A DNA stretch of 64,000 nucleotides from Hathewaya limosa (GTDB taxonomy: Bacteria > Bacillota > Clostridia > Clostridiales > Clostridiaceae). The DNA is taken from NCBI RefSeq assembly GCF_030815255.1, contig NZ_JAUSWN010000009.1, positions 50,169-114,168 on the forward strand, in the 5' to 3' direction. Below are positions 53,250-61,991 of the stretch, piece after piece. Position 1 is the first letter of the stretch, and each line of letters starts with the position of its first letter. Under the pieces are notes generated by a model. It had not been told where the DNA came from and searched no databases. It saw only the letters and a program-made list of their open reading frames with translations. A program made the position numbers and the translations under genes.

Positions 53250-54341
53250 TTAACTTTTATCTTTTTTAAGTTTATTTTTTATGAATGATATTATAAAAAT
53301 TAAAATTGGAAAGATAATTTGTATCATTAATCCAATAATAGGCCAATAATGTTGATCAAAGTATTGGTAATCCATTATACTAATAGACAATATTGTAGAC
53401 ATAAGTATTACAATTATTATTATGGGAATAATAGCTTTTTTATAGTTTTTCAACTTAAATATATTTTTAGCGCCCTTACAAGCACCTAAAACACAAAAAT
53501 TCATTTCCAAAAATTGAACTATAGTAAATGCTGTAGCTACTATTATCTCCATTCTTTGAAATTCACCTTGTATTCTTAATCTTTTCATACTTTCATAACC
53601 TGAAAAATATGTGTTTGAATAAGCCTCTCCACCTAATAATAATATATTAGATAAATTAAAACCTACTACTGCAAAAGAACTTACAATTAATCCTATCAAA
53701 AAAATATTTTTACTATTTTTATCTGGTACTAAACAATCAAAGAAGGTAGTAAATACAAATATCTCTGTAAATGGAAATGTCATAAGAATCAAACTTTCCT
53801 TTAATATTTGTACAAATCCATTTTCAAAAATAGGATATAAATTCTCTAACCTCATACTTGGAATTAAAAATGCTAAAGTTATTATAAAAAATATAACTAT
53901 AATTCTTAAAAAAAATTTACTCCACCCAACCATACATTGCATTTCTTGTTTTAAAAAATATATACTTAAAATACCTATTAAAATCATAGTTACTACTGAA
54001 GGTGTATTTCTCATAGATGTTATTTTAACAAAATCAACAAAATCTCTTAGAATAAAAGATGATAACATACATAAGTATATAATAATTATACTACTAAAAA
54101 AAGTTCCTATTATTTTTCCAAATACAATTTCTAAAATTTCAAACAAGTTTTTTCTAGTATATAAGCTCATTAGTTTACCATATATAATCATAAAAGGTAA
54201 ACTAAGCACTATTGCTATAATTGTGGCTATCCAGGCATCTTGTTTAACTATTCCACCCATATTAAATAAAAGATATGTACTTATATAGAAATTAAAAATT
54301 AAAATTTCCATTTCCTTATTACATATACTATCTCTATTCAT
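53250..54341 (-). CDS. gerKB: Spore germination permease subunit, GerAB/GerKB family (copy 2)
   Basis: A 363-residue, ten-helix member of the APC-like endospore germination permease family. Such B subunits bind the germinant (amino acid or sugar) in the inner spore membrane. Family marks are the N-terminal IFNFYISTYLLFNMGGIVKQDAWIA and the FPFTEIFVFTTFFDCL segment. AGGAG precedes the ATG. It is the last gene of the ger operon and a paralogue of the one just upstream, giving two alternative B subunits for one A/C pair. Expression is presumably forespore-specific. Confidence 0.92.
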   Translation of the reverse strand: MNRDSICNKEMEILIFNFYISTYLLFNMGGIVKQDAWIATIIAIVLSLPFMIIYGKLMSLYTRKNLFEILEIVFGKIIGTFFSSIIIIYLCMLSSFILRDFVDFVKITSMRNTPSVVTMILIGILSIYFLKQEMQCMVGWSKFFLRIIVIFFIITLAFLIPSMRLENLYPIFENGFVQILKESLILMTFPFTEIFVFTTFFDCLVPDKNSKNIFLIGLIVSSFAVVGFNLSNILLLGGEAYSNTYFSGYESMKRLRIQGEFQRMEIIVATAFTIVQFLEMNFCVLGACKGAKNIFKLKNYKKAIIPIIIIVILMSTILSISIMDYQYFDQHYWPIIGLMIQIIFPILIFIISFIKNKLKKDKS

Positions 54342-54402
54342 AATCTCTACTCCTAAATAACTGTACTATATCATTTACAACTTAAACTTATCTTTAATTA
54401 AC

Positions 54403-55503
54403 TTACGAATCGCTTTTATTTTTTAATAAAATTTTATTTTTTATAAAAATTATAATAAATATAAATATTGGAAATGCTATTTGAATAATCCCTCCATAAA
54501 TTGGCCAGATGTTCATATTAAATTTAATTGACTCTATCATACTTTTTGATAATCTTCTTGATAATAAAATCATAGATATTGTTATAATACTTAATATATA
54601 TCTTTTATTATTTGTTGAAAAAATATTTTCTACTCCTTTCCAAGCACCTAATACACAAAAAGTCATTTCTGAAAATTGTAATATAGTAAAGGCTATAGTA
54701 ACAATTATTTCTAATCTTTGAAACTCACCTTGAATTTTTATTCTTTTTATAGCTTCATATCCTGCATAATAAAAACTGGAATATGCCTGTTTACCAATTA
54801 GCAGTATATTAATAACTACAGAGCTAACAGCAATAACGCCTCCAATAAGTAATGCTTTAATAAAAACATTTTTTGTGTTTTTATTAAATTTTACATAATC
54901 AAAAAATGTAAGAAATATAAATAACTCGGTAAAAGGAAATGTTAGCAATTTATAACTTTGTATTAAAATGTTCTTAATTTCAGTATTAAAAATAGGAAAT
55001 AAATTTTGTACATGCATTTCTGGGATTAAAATTAATGAAATCATTATAAAAAAAAGTACTATAAATCTTATAGAAAATTTTATCCATGATACTATAACTT
55101 GCATATTAGTTGATAGTAAATATATATTTAACATTCCTATACAAAACATAATAACAATGGTAGGAGTATTAGGTAATGATGTTATTTTAATAAAATCAAC
55201 AAAATCTCTTAAAATAAACGTTGCTAATAAAAATGAATACATAGTAACAGCTATATTTAATATCTTACCAAATATTTTTCCAAAAACACTTTCAATAATT
55301 TGAAAAATATTTTTTCCAGGATAAAAATTTATTATAGCACCATACATACTCATTATTGGGATAGCTACTATTAAAGCAATTAAAGTAGCTACCCATGCAT
55401 CTTCTTTTAATTCTCCTCCCATACTAAATAACATATACGCACCTATACTAAAACTAAATATAATATACTGCATTTCTATATTACTTATTTTATCTTGTTT
55501 CAT
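54403..55503 (-). CDS. gerKB: Spore germination permease subunit, GerAB/GerKB family (copy 1)
   Basis: A 366-residue, ten-helix germinant-binding subunit, clearly paralogous to the following gene (SIGAYMLFSMGGELKEDAWVA and FPFTELFIFLTFFDYV). GGAGG precedes the ATG. It starts 29 bases after the GerKC stop and ends 62 bases before copy 2. Both B subunits share conserved positions but differ in the membrane helices likely to contact ligand, so they may give different germinant specificity. Confidence 0.92.
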   Translation of the reverse strand: MKQDKISNIEMQYIIFSFSIGAYMLFSMGGELKEDAWVATLIALIVAIPIMSMYGAIINFYPGKNIFQIIESVFGKIFGKILNIAVTMYSFLLATFILRDFVDFIKITSLPNTPTIVIMFCIGMLNIYLLSTNMQVIVSWIKFSIRFIVLFFIMISLILIPEMHVQNLFPIFNTEIKNILIQSYKLLTFPFTELFIFLTFFDYVKFNKNTKNVFIKALLIGGVIAVSSVVINILLIGKQAYSSFYYAGYEAIKRIKIQGEFQRLEIIVTIAFTILQFSEMTFCVLGAWKGVENIFSTNNKRYILSIITISMILLSRRLSKSMIESIKFNMNIWPIYGGIIQIAFPIFIFIIIFIKNKILLKNKSDS

Positions 55504-55531
55504 AAATATTCCTCCGACATATTGTTAATTA

Positions 55532-56680
55532 CTAATTTTTAGGTGTTATATTTTTATTAGTTAATCCGCTATATCTTATATTTATACTTACATTTGTTTT
55601 CGTTGAAGTCTGAGAATAAATATTATCCCAATCATCACAAACTTTTTTCCATTGTTTAGGTCTTTGTTGTTCTACTATTTTTCCGATTCCTAATATATCA
55701 GTTTTATATTGATTTTTTGATTTTTCTATTATAGAATCTATACTACTTTCTATGTTCTTCTCTGCCTTTAATTTCAATTTTTGTTTTTCATCTTCTGAAT
55801 CAAAATTAATCTGTTTTGTATCCATTTCTGATAAATCTACATCCATGTATAAATTAATATCAACGGCCATTTTTCCATTTTTATCTGTAACTTTTATTTT
55901 CTTTTTAACTTTACCTAATTCTAAACTTACATAATTATTATCATCTATTTTTATAGGAATAACATATTTAGGTCTTTTTTCTTTTAGAAGCTGTAAAAAC
56001 ATTGTTTCTTTTTCTTCTAACTTACCTACCATTTTATCGCTTTTAAAGATTGCAGTACCTCCCACTTCAAAATTTATACGTTTTTTACCTTTTACTATTT
56101 TAACCATGGGAACTATACCTGAAATTCCTTTAGAAGATATATTATCTATAAATTCTAAAACATCTACCTTACCATATTTTCCAATAAGTCTTGAATTTTT
56201 AATTGTATCTGATAAATCAAAAGAAACTATTTGATCCTCATCTTTTTTCTTATTAAGTATATCTGCAGCTCTATTACTATCAGCTATCATAATCCACATA
56301 TCATTTCTAATTTCAGCATCTCTATTTACTAAATCCAAAACTGGTACTATCCCTTCTTTTGATATATTTTTACTTACTATAAACACTTTTGCATGAGATG
56401 CTTGAAGCATTTGTCCTACCTTTTTTATTACATCTCTTATAGCTTCATGAACTGTTTCTCCTTGTGATTCTATAATCTTAGATGTTATTATTTGAGAACT
56501 TACAGACGCTTCTAATATTTCTGTAGTTAATATGTATCTTCCTGTTTTACTATCTTTGTCTATGGCCATTCCTGCAATATACTTTACATCATTCATTTCT
56601 ATGTAATCCCAACATCCACAAAAAGATACTGTAAATACTATAATCATACAAATTAAAATAAATAGCCTTTTAACCTTCAT
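55532..56680 (-). CDS. gerKC: Ger(x)C family spore germination lipoprotein (GerKC)
   Basis: A 382-residue lipoprotein: hydrophobic signal and a lipobox around FCGC (lipidated Cys near residue 23), then WDYIEMNDVKYIAGMAIDKD, typical of GerAC/GerKC. The C subunit sits on the outer face of the inner spore membrane and is needed for receptor function; lipidation depends on Lgt. Its ATG overlaps the GerKA stop (TAATG), so the two are translationally coupled. Confidence 0.92.
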   Translation of the reverse strand: MKVKRLFILICMIIVFTVSFCGCWDYIEMNDVKYIAGMAIDKDSKTGRYILTTEILEASVSSQIITSKIIESQGETVHEAIRDVIKKVGQMLQASHAKVFIVSKNISKEGIVPVLDLVNRDAEIRNDMWIMIADSNRAADILNKKKDEDQIVSFDLSDTIKNSRLIGKYGKVDVLEFIDNISSKGISGIVPMVKIVKGKKRINFEVGGTAIFKSDKMVGKLEEKETMFLQLLKEKRPKYVIPIKIDDNNYVSLELGKVKKKIKVTDKNGKMAVDINLYMDVDLSEMDTKQINFDSEDEKQKLKLKAEKNIESSIDSIIEKSKNQYKTDILGIGKIVEQQRPKQWKKVCDDWDNIYSQTSTKTNVSINIRYSGLTNKNITPKN

Positions 56681-58212
56681 TACTTATTCCTTCTCTTTTT
56701 ATAATTTTTAATTCTAATACGATCTTTACAAATAAATTTTGTTCTGTATTTTAAAATATTCCAAGGGGACCTTATAGCTGAATCTCTTATATTTTCGTTA
56801 TTTAAATCTATAAATTTTAGCATGTATGGTATCCCAAAACTTTTAGTAGCCATTAAATGAATAAATAATCCCATAGTAGAAAAAATTACTCCATATATTC
56901 CAAAAAAAGAAGCAAAGATTAAAAATATAATTCTAATAATAATAACACATGCTCTCATTTCATATAATACAAGTTCACTTATACCTGTAATGGCTGTTAC
57001 TATTACAACAGGTGAGCTAACAAATTTAGCATTAACTGCGGCATCTCCAAGTACTAATGCTCCAACAATACTCACTGCTGAACCTATATGTTTAGGTAAT
57101 CTTATACCAGCCTCTCTTATTATTTCAAACATAATTAACATAACAAATGTTTCCAATGCTGCTGGTAATGGAACTCCTTGTCGTGATGCATATATGCTCA
57201 TAGCAAGTTTGGTAGGAATAAGTTCTTTATGAAAAGTTGTAAATGCTATATAAATAGCCGATGCACTAATTGTTAATATAAATGCTATAATTCTGATAAT
57301 TCTATTTACAGATGCATAAGTAAAATTCTCATAATAATCCTCATCTATCTGAAAATGTTCTACAAATAAATAAGGAACAGTTAGCACAACAGGAGATCCA
57401 TCACCTAATATAGCAATTCTTCCTTGTAACATTTTAGAAGCGACTACATCAGGTCTTTCCGTAGTTCCTACAGTTTTAAACGGAGATAATACATCATCTT
57501 TTATGAATTCTTTCAACGAATTAGCTGAAAAAATGCCTTCTATATCTAACTGTGATAATCTATTACGTACTTCTTGTAATATTTTAGGTTGAACTATATC
57601 TTCCATATATGCTATACAAATTTTAGTCTTAGTTCTAACTCCAATTTCACTAAATTCAAATTTCAAACTTGGAGAATTTATTCTTCTTCTAATTAAAGAA
57701 ATATTTATACTTATAGACTCGTTAAATCCTTCCCTAGGACCACTTAGAATTGTTTCTGATTGAGGTTCATCTATTGCTCTTGTTTTCCATCCTAATGTAT
57801 TAAGTATTAATCCTTTATCAAGACCTTCTACAATTAATAATGTACTTCCATAAAGTATTGAACTAACTATTTGTTCCGTATCACAGCTTATCTTTGTCTC
57901 ATCTACTATTACAACTTCTTCTTGTATATACTTTAATACATCTTCCTCACAAGCGGTAAACGTATTACTTATTAGTTCAAATATTATATTTTCATTTACA
58001 ATTTTTTTATCAGTCATTCCCTCTACAAAAATCAAACAAAATTTTAATCCAGTAGTTCTATTTTTAAAAACTCTATAAACGATACTATCATCATTAAAAA
58101 ATATAATATTTTTAAATAAATCTATATTTTGTTGAAGTGATTTTTTTAAAGTATAATATTTAAGATTTTCATTTGTTACAACATTTCTAAGACTTTTCTC
58201 TTCTTTTCCCAT
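56680..58212 (-). CDS. gerKA: Spore germination receptor subunit GerKA (GerAA family)
   Basis: A 510-residue protein: a soluble N-terminal half (about 1-290) and a membrane half of four to five helices (about 300-450). The family signature includes LEGRIAILGDGSPVVLTVP-like residues (here GRIAILGDGSPVVLTVPYLF near residue 265) and RQGVPLPAALETFVMLI. It opens a four-gene operon A-C-B-B. GAGTG lies upstream of the ATG. I see no convincing sigma-G promoter by eye in the 180 bases upstream. Confidence 0.93.
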   Translation of the reverse strand: MGKEEKSLRNVVTNENLKYYTLKKSLQQNIDLFKNIIFFNDDSIVYRVFKNRTTGLKFCLIFVEGMTDKKIVNENIIFELISNTFTACEEDVLKYIQEEVVIVDETKISCDTEQIVSSILYGSTLLIVEGLDKGLILNTLGWKTRAIDEPQSETILSGPREGFNESISINISLIRRRINSPSLKFEFSEIGVRTKTKICIAYMEDIVQPKILQEVRNRLSQLDIEGIFSANSLKEFIKDDVLSPFKTVGTTERPDVVASKMLQGRIAILGDGSPVVLTVPYLFVEHFQIDEDYYENFTYASVNRIIRIIAFILTISASAIYIAFTTFHKELIPTKLAMSIYASRQGVPLPAALETFVMLIMFEIIREAGIRLPKHIGSAVSIVGALVLGDAAVNAKFVSSPVVIVTAITGISELVLYEMRACVIIIRIIFLIFASFFGIYGVIFSTMGLFIHLMATKSFGIPYMLKFIDLNNENIRDSAIRSPWNILKYRTKFICKDRIRIKNYKKRRNK

Positions 58213-58394
58213 ATAATCACTCCTCTGCTACCATATCTTTTCATATAATCTTATATTATTTCCATAAAATATCACAATATACACTATTTTATTTTTACTA
58301 TAAATAAAAACTTTTAATATAAAATAGGGATAATTTTTAATTTATAATCAATACTAATTTTTAGGGTAAATATTTAAAAGGAGTGATTAATTAA

Positions 58395-59246
58395 ATGTCT
58401 AGCTCATCAAAAAAAGTTATATCTTTACTACTTGCATGTAGCATTATATGTATTTCATTATTAGCATATAATTCTGATAAAAAAGCTATAAAAGCACTTG
58501 GTAAAAATAGTAATTTAAAGAAATCTGCTACTTGCATGAATAATTCAAATAATTTAAGTACAAAAGAATATAATTGGTATTTTAAGCATGTTGCAAACGG
58601 TAAGCCACCATTAGGGCAACCTGAAACTGCAGATTTTATTGGAAAATATGATACTCATTTTTTAGGAGATTCATCAAAAAAAGTTATTTATTTAACTTTT
58701 GATGAAGGATACGAAAATGGATACACTGCACCAATTTTAGATGTTCTAAAAAAACATAATGTAAAAGCTGCTTTTTTCGTAGTTCAACCATATATTAAAT
58801 CAAATCCCGATTTAATAAAGAGAATGGTTAATGAAGGTCATTTAGTGTGTAATCATAGTCACCATCATCCTTCAATGGCTTCAATACATGATCAAAACAA
58901 ATTTAACAAAGAATTATCTGATGTTGAAGAATCTTTTGAGAGTTTGACTGGTAAAAAGATGCCTAAATATTTTAGACCACCTATGGGAAAATATAGTGAA
59001 CAATCTTTAAGTTACACTCAACAATATGGATACAAAACTATATTTTGGAGCTTTGCTTATGCAGATTGGGATCCTAAAAAACAACCTTCTCATGAATATG
59101 CCAAAAAGAAAATTTTAGATAAAACTCATAATGGTGCTATTATGCTTCTTCATGCAGTTTCTAAAACTAACTCAGAAATTCTAGATGATATATTAACTCA
59201 GTGGGAAAAACAAGGATATGAAATTAGACCTTTAAGTGATATCTAA
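58395..59246 (+). CDS. pdaA: Polysaccharide deacetylase, PdaA-type (delta-lactam-forming, spore cortex)
   Basis: A 283-residue exported NodB-fold deacetylase. N-terminal signal or anchor helix (about 7-27), then the PdaA-specific WYFKHVANGKPPLG and FIGKYDTHFLGD, followed by motif 1 TFDEGYENGY, motif 2 HSHHHP, motif 3 RPPMGKYS, and MLLHAVS. PdaA removes acetyl from muramic acid so that muramic delta-lactam forms in cortex, which the germination lytic enzymes recognise. Motif 1 has Asp-Glu in place of the usual Asp-Asp/Asn. AAAGGAG precedes the ATG. It is divergent from the ger operon, a spore-function neighbourhood. Confidence 0.93.
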   Translation: MSSSSKKVISLLLACSIICISLLAYNSDKKAIKALGKNSNLKKSATCMNNSNNLSTKEYNWYFKHVANGKPPLGQPETADFIGKYDTHFLGDSSKKVIYLTFDEGYENGYTAPILDVLKKHNVKAAFFVVQPYIKSNPDLIKRMVNEGHLVCNHSHHHPSMASIHDQNKFNKELSDVEESFESLTGKKMPKYFRPPMGKYSEQSLSYTQQYGYKTIFWSFAYADWDPKKQPSHEYAKKKILDKTHNGAIMLLHAVSKTNSEILDDILTQWEKQGYEIRPLSDI

Positions 59247-59303
59247 TTTGTAGAATAAAAAAGATGCCTAAAATTTTGGCATCTTTTTTATTCTACAAAT
59301 TAG
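59243..59303 (+). terminator. Very long terminator hairpin overlapping the pdaA stop codon
   Basis: A 26-bp perfect stem (59243-59268 with 59278-59303) and a 9-nt loop. The left arm begins inside the last codons of pdaA and includes its TAA. The T-run lies within the right arm. Confidence 0.82.
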
Positions 59304-59667
59304 TCTATATAAATTAATATATAAGCATTAATGTTACATATTCAAATTATACTTAGTAAGCCTATTTTCTCCTCATAAAAATCTAAAGTGTTTTTACTTA
59401 CATACAATACTTAATTAACATCTTAGTAGTGAAAAATTTGTTTACTAACACTAGAAACATATATGTCTATTCCTATATAAAAATCTTTTGAAAACTTTTA
59501 ACTTTTTATTATAAGTCTTTAACATTTTTTTCTTGTAGTTTATTATTTTCTATATCCTAACTTTTTTCAAAAATGCACCTCATAAATTAATCTTATAAAA
59601 TAGTTAATAATTTCTTATATTATGAATCCCAAAATAAAATCTTTTCTTTTTATTTTTATTCAACAAA
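59304..59667. other. AT-rich intergenic stretch between convergent genes
   Basis: I find no ORF with a plausible start, no RNA gene and no strong hairpin between the two long terminators. Confidence 0.5.
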
Positions 59668-59718
59668 AATCACTATAATATTATTTATTAATTCTTCATA
59701 AATAATATTATAGTGATT
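59668..59718 (-). terminator. Terminator of the rubrerythrin gene
   Basis: A 21-bp perfect stem (59668-59688 with 59698-59718) and a 9-nt loop, with a U-rich run following on the minus strand. Confidence 0.83.
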
Positions 59719-59742
59719 AAATCTTATATTAATATTAAGTTT

Positions 59743-60330
59743 TTAATAGTTTTCTAAAAATACTTCAAAATAACCTTGTGGATGAGCACAGGCTGGACAT
59801 AATGCTGGTGCTTCTTTACCTTCATATATATATCCACAGTTATTACATTTCCATAAAACAACCTCTTCTTTTTTAAATACACTTCCATTTTCTATATTAT
59901 TATATAATTTTCTATATCTTCTCTCATGTCTTTTCTCAACTTCTGCAACTTTTTCAAATATAATTGCTATTTCTTGAAATCCTTCTTCTCTAGCTATTTT
60001 AGCAAATTCCGGATATAATTCTGTCCATTCTTCATTTTCACCATCAGCTGCCGCTTTTAAATTTAATTTAGTTTCTTGATGAAATGATACGGGATAAGTT
60101 GCTGTAATTTCTATTCCTTCATCTTTAAAATCTTCTTTTAAAAATTTATAAAATCTTTTCGCATGTTCTTTTTCTTGTTCTGCAGTTTCCATAAAAATAT
60201 TAGCTATTTGAACATATCCTTCTTTTTTAGCTATACTTGAATAATAAGTATATCTTGTTCTTGCTTGTGATTCTCCAGCAAATGATTTCAATAGATTTTC
60301 AGCTGTTTTAGTATTTTTTAGACTTTTCAT
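59743..60330 (-). CDS. rbr: Rubrerythrin (peroxide-reducing diiron/rubredoxin protein)
   Basis: A 195-residue cytoplasmic NADH-peroxidase component. Residues 1-145 are the ferritin-like diiron bundle, with Glu ligands in SFAGESQARTRY, ETAEQEKEHA, EEGFQEIA and VEKRHERRY. Residues 155-195 are the rubredoxin domain, with CNNCGYIYEG and CPACAHP binding iron. GGGGGAAG precedes the ATG at 60330; seven more codons upstream are open but unsupported. A PerR-like palindrome overlaps its promoter. It protects an anaerobe against H2O2. Confidence 0.95.
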   Translation of the reverse strand: MKSLKNTKTAENLLKSFAGESQARTRYTYYSSIAKKEGYVQIANIFMETAEQEKEHAKRFYKFLKEDFKDEGIEITATYPVSFHQETKLNLKAAADGENEEWTELYPEFAKIAREEGFQEIAIIFEKVAEVEKRHERRYRKLYNNIENGSVFKKEEVVLWKCNNCGYIYEGKEAPALCPACAHPQGYFEVFLENY

Positions 60331-60374
60331 TAATACTTCCCCCTTATTCATTTTTTATTTTTTATTAATTATTA

Positions 60375-60416
60375 AATAATAATTATTATTATATACGTTT
60401 TTATATGTATATTCAA
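60375..60416 (-). promoter_or_regulatory. Rubrerythrin promoter with overlapping palindrome (PerR-like site)
   Basis: On the minus strand, TTGAAT (60416-60411), 17-bp spacer, TATAAT (60393-60388). A perfect 16-bp palindrome AATAATAATTATTATT (60375-60390) overlaps the -10 and start region. It resembles the PerR box (TTATAATnATTATAA), but AT-rich sequence makes chance palindromes common. Confidence 0.5.
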
Positions 60417-60663
60417 TAAAAATATTTATTGTTAACAACATTGTAACTAATTTTTTAACCTTTTCATTTTATAAATTTATATTATGAATTGTTTTATAGT
60501 AATAAGATACCTTAAATTATTATTCACTACTTATAGTATTTCTTTCAATTATCTATATAGTACTAACTTTATTAATTTTGTAATAAATTCTTCATTTTTA
60601 ATCTAATCTTTTCTTCATTTATATTTTTTAAAATAATAATATAAATAAATTAAGGAGATAAAA

Positions 60664-61248
60664 ATGATAAAAAAAGCACTTATAAAAAAAAATCCTATAA
60701 ACTTATTAATAGCTATTATATTTTTAGCATTTATTTTTTCTAACAAAAATATTTTCATAAAAAAAATACGTTCAGATAATTCATTACCTGAAAAAATATA
60801 TAATTTTATGAAGTACAAAGAAAACAGAATTAAAATTTTCAACAAAGCTATAGCTCTTAATAATGGAAGTTCGTGCAATACATGTGTATATTTCGTATCA
60901 GAAGTTTTAAGAAATAACAATATTGATATTGATACCTCTACATGTAACACACACCAATTAATAGATATTCTCGAAGAAAATAACTTTAAAAAAGAAAAAG
61001 ATTATAAGAAGCTTAAACCTGGAGATATATGTTTTACCACAGATGAATATTTAAATACGGAGGGAATTCCTTCTCATACTTATATATTTATGGGATGGGA
61101 AAAAGAAAATAATTATAGTTATGCATATATTTGTGATAATCAAGCAAAAGATTATAAAAATAAAATATATCATTTAAGAAATATAAAAAACCATGAAATA
61201 CTAAATAACAAATCCAAAGAGCCCTTTAGTTTTTTTATGTATAAATAA
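60664..61248 (+). CDS. Putative NlpC/P60-like cysteine hydrolase with membrane anchor
   Basis: A 194-residue protein with an N-terminal hydrophobic anchor (about 12-28) and a domain with the NlpC/P60-superfamily order of Cys, His and a third polar residue: SSCNTCVYFVSEVLR (nucleophile probably Cys80), the PGDICFT turn, SHTYIFMGW (His) and YICDNQ. This fits an extracellular peptidoglycan-cleaving or amidase-like enzyme, but overall similarity is remote. AAGGAG precedes the ATG. It lies 41 bases upstream of a response-regulator gene on the same strand, so it could be in the same transcript or its target. Confidence 0.62.
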   Translation: MIKKALIKKNPINLLIAIIFLAFIFSNKNIFIKKIRSDNSLPEKIYNFMKYKENRIKIFNKAIALNNGSSCNTCVYFVSEVLRNNNIDIDTSTCNTHQLIDILEENNFKKEKDYKKLKPGDICFTTDEYLNTEGIPSHTYIFMGWEKENNYSYAYICDNQAKDYKNKIYHLRNIKNHEILNNKSKEPFSFFMYK

Positions 61249-61289
61249 TGTTATAATATATTTAAAATATTTATTATGGGGGATTATAC

Positions 61290-61991
61290 ATGGAAAAATA
61301 TAAGGTTTTAGTAGTAGATGATGAAAAAGAAATAAGAGATGCGATAGAAATCTATCTTAGAAGTTTAGATAATATAGACATTGCCATGGCCAATGATGGA
61401 ATAGAAGCATTAGAATACTTAAAAAACAATGATGTACATGTGATTATTCTAGATGTTATGATGCCTAATCTTGATGGTATTAGAACCTGTATGAAAATTA
61501 GAGAAACTAAAAACACTCCAATTATAATGTTATCTGCTAAAGGTGAGGATACCGATAAAATTTTAGGATTAAATATAGGTGCTGATGATTATGTAAGTAA
61601 ACCTTTTAATCCATTAGAACTAATAGCAAGAGTAAAATCTCAACTTAGAAGATATTTAGATTTAGGAAATGTTACTATTAAATCTTCTGATAACTCTATA
61701 ATAGTAGATGATTTAGTTATTGATAAAAAAAGTCATATTGTAACCCTAGATAATTGTGAAATTAAACTTACACCTATAGAATTTGACATTTTAGTTTTAT
61801 TATCTGAAAATCGTGGTAGAGTATTTTCTTCAAAAGAAATTTATGAAAAGGTATGGAATGAACCTGCCTATAATGCAGAAAATGTTATTTCAGTACATAT
61901 AAGAAGAATACGAAAAAAAATAGAAATTGACACGAAAAATCCAAGATATATCAAGGTGGTGTGGGGTGTTGGATATAAAATCGAAAAATAA
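61290..61991 (+). CDS. OmpR-family response regulator
   Basis: A 233-residue regulator: receiver domain (1-120) with VVDDEKE, phospho-acceptor Asp in VIILDVMMPNLDG, and Lys in DDYVSKPFN; winged-helix domain (about 130-232) ending VVWGVGYKIEK. GGGGGAT precedes the ATG. It overlaps the histidine kinase that follows, forming a VanR/S-like pair. The target genes are not evident from this sequence, although the wall-hydrolase-like gene upstream is a candidate. Confidence 0.93.
   Translation: MEKYKVLVVDDEKEIRDAIEIYLRSLDNIDIAMANDGIEALEYLKNNDVHVIILDVMMPNLDGIRTCMKIRETKNTPIIMLSAKGEDTDKILGLNIGADDYVSKPFNPLELIARVKSQLRRYLDLGNVTIKSSDNSIIVDDLVIDKKSHIVTLDNCEIKLTPIEFDILVLLSENRGRVFSSKEIYEKVWNEPAYNAENVISVHIRRIRKKIEIDTKNPRYIKVVWGVGYKIEK

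Noticed and set aside
58213..58394. Sigma-G promoter for the ger operon
   Set aside because: I expected one, but no segment matches both the -35 and -10 consensus at the right spacing by eye, so I do not annotate it.
60615..60950. A 111-codon open frame on the minus strand opposite the NlpC/P60-like gene
   Set aside because: It has no ribosome site, low-complexity hydrophobic composition from AT-rich antisense, and overlaps a better supported plus-strand gene.
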